Below are positions 40,913-41,598 of a stretch of 41,598 nt of DNA, piece by piece (within the stretch, counting starts at the first letter, position 1; each line of letters opens with the position of its first letter). Where the stretch lies: the NCBI RefSeq assembly GCF_042650605.1, contig NZ_JBHSBN010000038.1:1-41598 (forward strand), given 5' to 3'. Made by a program: the position numbers and the translations under genes. The notes beneath the pieces are model-generated. The model was not told the origin of the DNA. It did no database searches and saw nothing but the letters and a program-made list of their open reading frames with translations. The stretch is from Micromonospora_J zhanjiangensis. Its GTDB lineage: Bacteria > Actinomycetota > Actinomycetes > Mycobacteriales > Micromonosporaceae.

Positions 40913-41598
40913 TCAGCTGACGGCGCTCCACTGCTGGTTGGAACCGTTGCCGCAGTCCCACAGCACGATCTTCGTACCGTTGGCCGTGCCGAGGTTGTAC
41001 GCGTCCAGGCAACGCCCGGACTGCACCCCGCTGATGGTGCCGTTCGCGTTGACGTTCCACTGCTGGTTGGTCTGGCCGTTGCAGTCCCAGATGATCACAG
41101 GGGTGCCGTTCGCGGTGCCCCGACCGCTCGCGTCCAGACACTTGGTGCCCGACACCTGCAACTGCTTGCCGGACGTGTAGGTCCAGCGTTGCCCGGTGCC
41201 GCCCCAGCAGTCGTACAGCTGGACCTGGACGCCGTTGGTGGTGCTGCCGTTCGGCACGTCCAGGCACCGGCCGGAACCGCGACCCACCAGCTCCACGTTC
41301 TGGTACGTGCCGCCGCCGTTGCCGGGGGTGCCGATGCTGCCGGGCACACCTTGCAGGGCGTTGTACCAGACGGCGGCCATCTTGTCGTAGCCGCCCGCGG
41401 TCGGGTGGATGCCGTCGATCAGGTCACCCGTGGTCAACGCCGAGTGCATGTCGACCAGATGCACCCGCTTACCGGCGTTCACCTTGCCCTGCACGATGCC
41501 GGGAATCGCCGCGTTGAAGGTCCGCACCGCCGACTCCTGACCCGAGTTCGACAACGGGATCAGCTGCGCGACGAACACCTCCGCGTCCGGCACCGTCG
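40913..41598 (-). CDS. Secreted SGNH (CE3-like) esterase with ricin-type CBM13 (5' partial)
   Basis: Last ~228 codons of a secreted esterase; start and signal peptide lie beyond 41598. The visible SGNH end has VFVAQLIPLSNSGQESAVRTFNAAIPGIVQ, VHLVDMHSALTTGDLIDG and the catalytic Asp/His motif DGIHPTAGGYDKMA, the pattern of CE3-like acetylxylan esterases. After a Gly-rich linker (GTPGNGGGTY) comes a ricin B-type trefoil of ~125 residues with three repeats (GRCLDV / TKCLDA / GRCLDA and QRW / QQW / QQW). It probably deacetylates plant polysaccharide while the trefoil binds xylan or galactan. The nucleophile Ser is outside the window. Confidence 0.88.
   Translation of the reverse strand, partial: TVPDAEVFVAQLIPLSNSGQESAVRTFNAAIPGIVQGKVNAGKRVHLVDMHSALTTGDLIDGIHPTAGGYDKMAAVWYNALQGVPGSIGTPGNGGGTYQNVELVGRGSGRCLDVPNGSTTNGVQVQLYDCWGGTGQRWTYTSGKQLQVSGTKCLDASGRGTANGTPVIIWDCNGQTNQQWNVNANGTISGVQSGRCLDAYNLGTANGTKIVLWDCGNGSNQQWSAVS

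Noticed and set aside
1..41598. tRNA, rRNA, CRISPR or insertion-sequence features
   Set aside because: No tRNA-like cloverleaf segment, rRNA sequence, regularly spaced repeats, transposase motif or terminal inverted repeats were recognised on either strand by eye; a covariance-model scan was not possible.

Overview
The window is very GC-rich and codes almost wall to wall, with strong third-position G/C bias, GTG starts and GGAGG-type ribosome binding sites. Secreted hydrolases carry CBM2, CBM13/ricin and FN3 modules, and several LacI-type regulators control sugar ABC operons. This points to a mycelial soil actinobacterium, most likely of the Micromonosporaceae; that assignment is inferred from gene style only. 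I see no rRNA, tRNA, CRISPR array, insertion sequence or phage gene.

Layout. (1) 1-2157: end of a secreted GH11 xylanase with CBM2, a remnant of a class V aminotransferase gene, and a secreted CE2-like acetyl esterase (hemicellulose breakdown). (2) 2212-9031: a minus-strand operon, permease-permease-binding protein-GH42 beta-galactosidase, divergent from a LacI regulator; two GTTTACGTAAAC palindromes lie between them. (3) 9077-17771: a fermentation block on the plus strand, ppdK, adhE, pflB and pflA. Each of the first three has a GGG(A/T)C-N4-G(A/C)CCC dyad upstream, resembling the DevR/DosR hypoxia box. (4) 17830-22534: a secreted GH5 with CBM13, then a secreted SMP-30-like lactonase and a secreted FN3-PQQ-type sugar dehydrogenase. 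(5) 22640-30721: a galactan locus with binding protein, two permeases, LacI regulator and GH53 endo-galactanase on the minus strand, divergent from a GH35 beta-galactosidase; two CTGTGAyCGGTyACAG operators lie between. (6) 30750-32747: a lone fused ABC exporter. (7) 32873-40753: a minus-strand organosulfur operon: a probably leaderless Cys-rich leader peptide, a possible small coupled ORF, binding protein, permease, ATPase, NtaA-type monooxygenase, aldo/keto reductase, a secreted vanadium-haloperoxidase/PAP2 protein and an SsuD-like monooxygenase. (8) 40913-41598: end of a secreted SGNH esterase with a ricin-type module.

How it fits together. Extracellular xylanase, esterases, GH5 and GH53 would release oligosaccharides from xylan and (arabino)galactan. 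Two separately regulated ABC systems, both lacking their own ATPase, would import galacto-oligosaccharides for cytoplasmic GH42 and GH35. The ppdK-adhE-pflBA block would let sugar carbon pass from phosphoenolpyruvate through pyruvate to formate and ethanol when oxygen falls. The last operon appears to scavenge sulfur from organosulfonates under translation-sensed cysteine control.

The observations most worth following are the Cys-codon leader with a possible Shine-Dalgarno-sequestering tract, the hypoxia-box-like dyads in front of the fermentation genes, and the complete vanadate-site protein embedded in a sulfonate operon.
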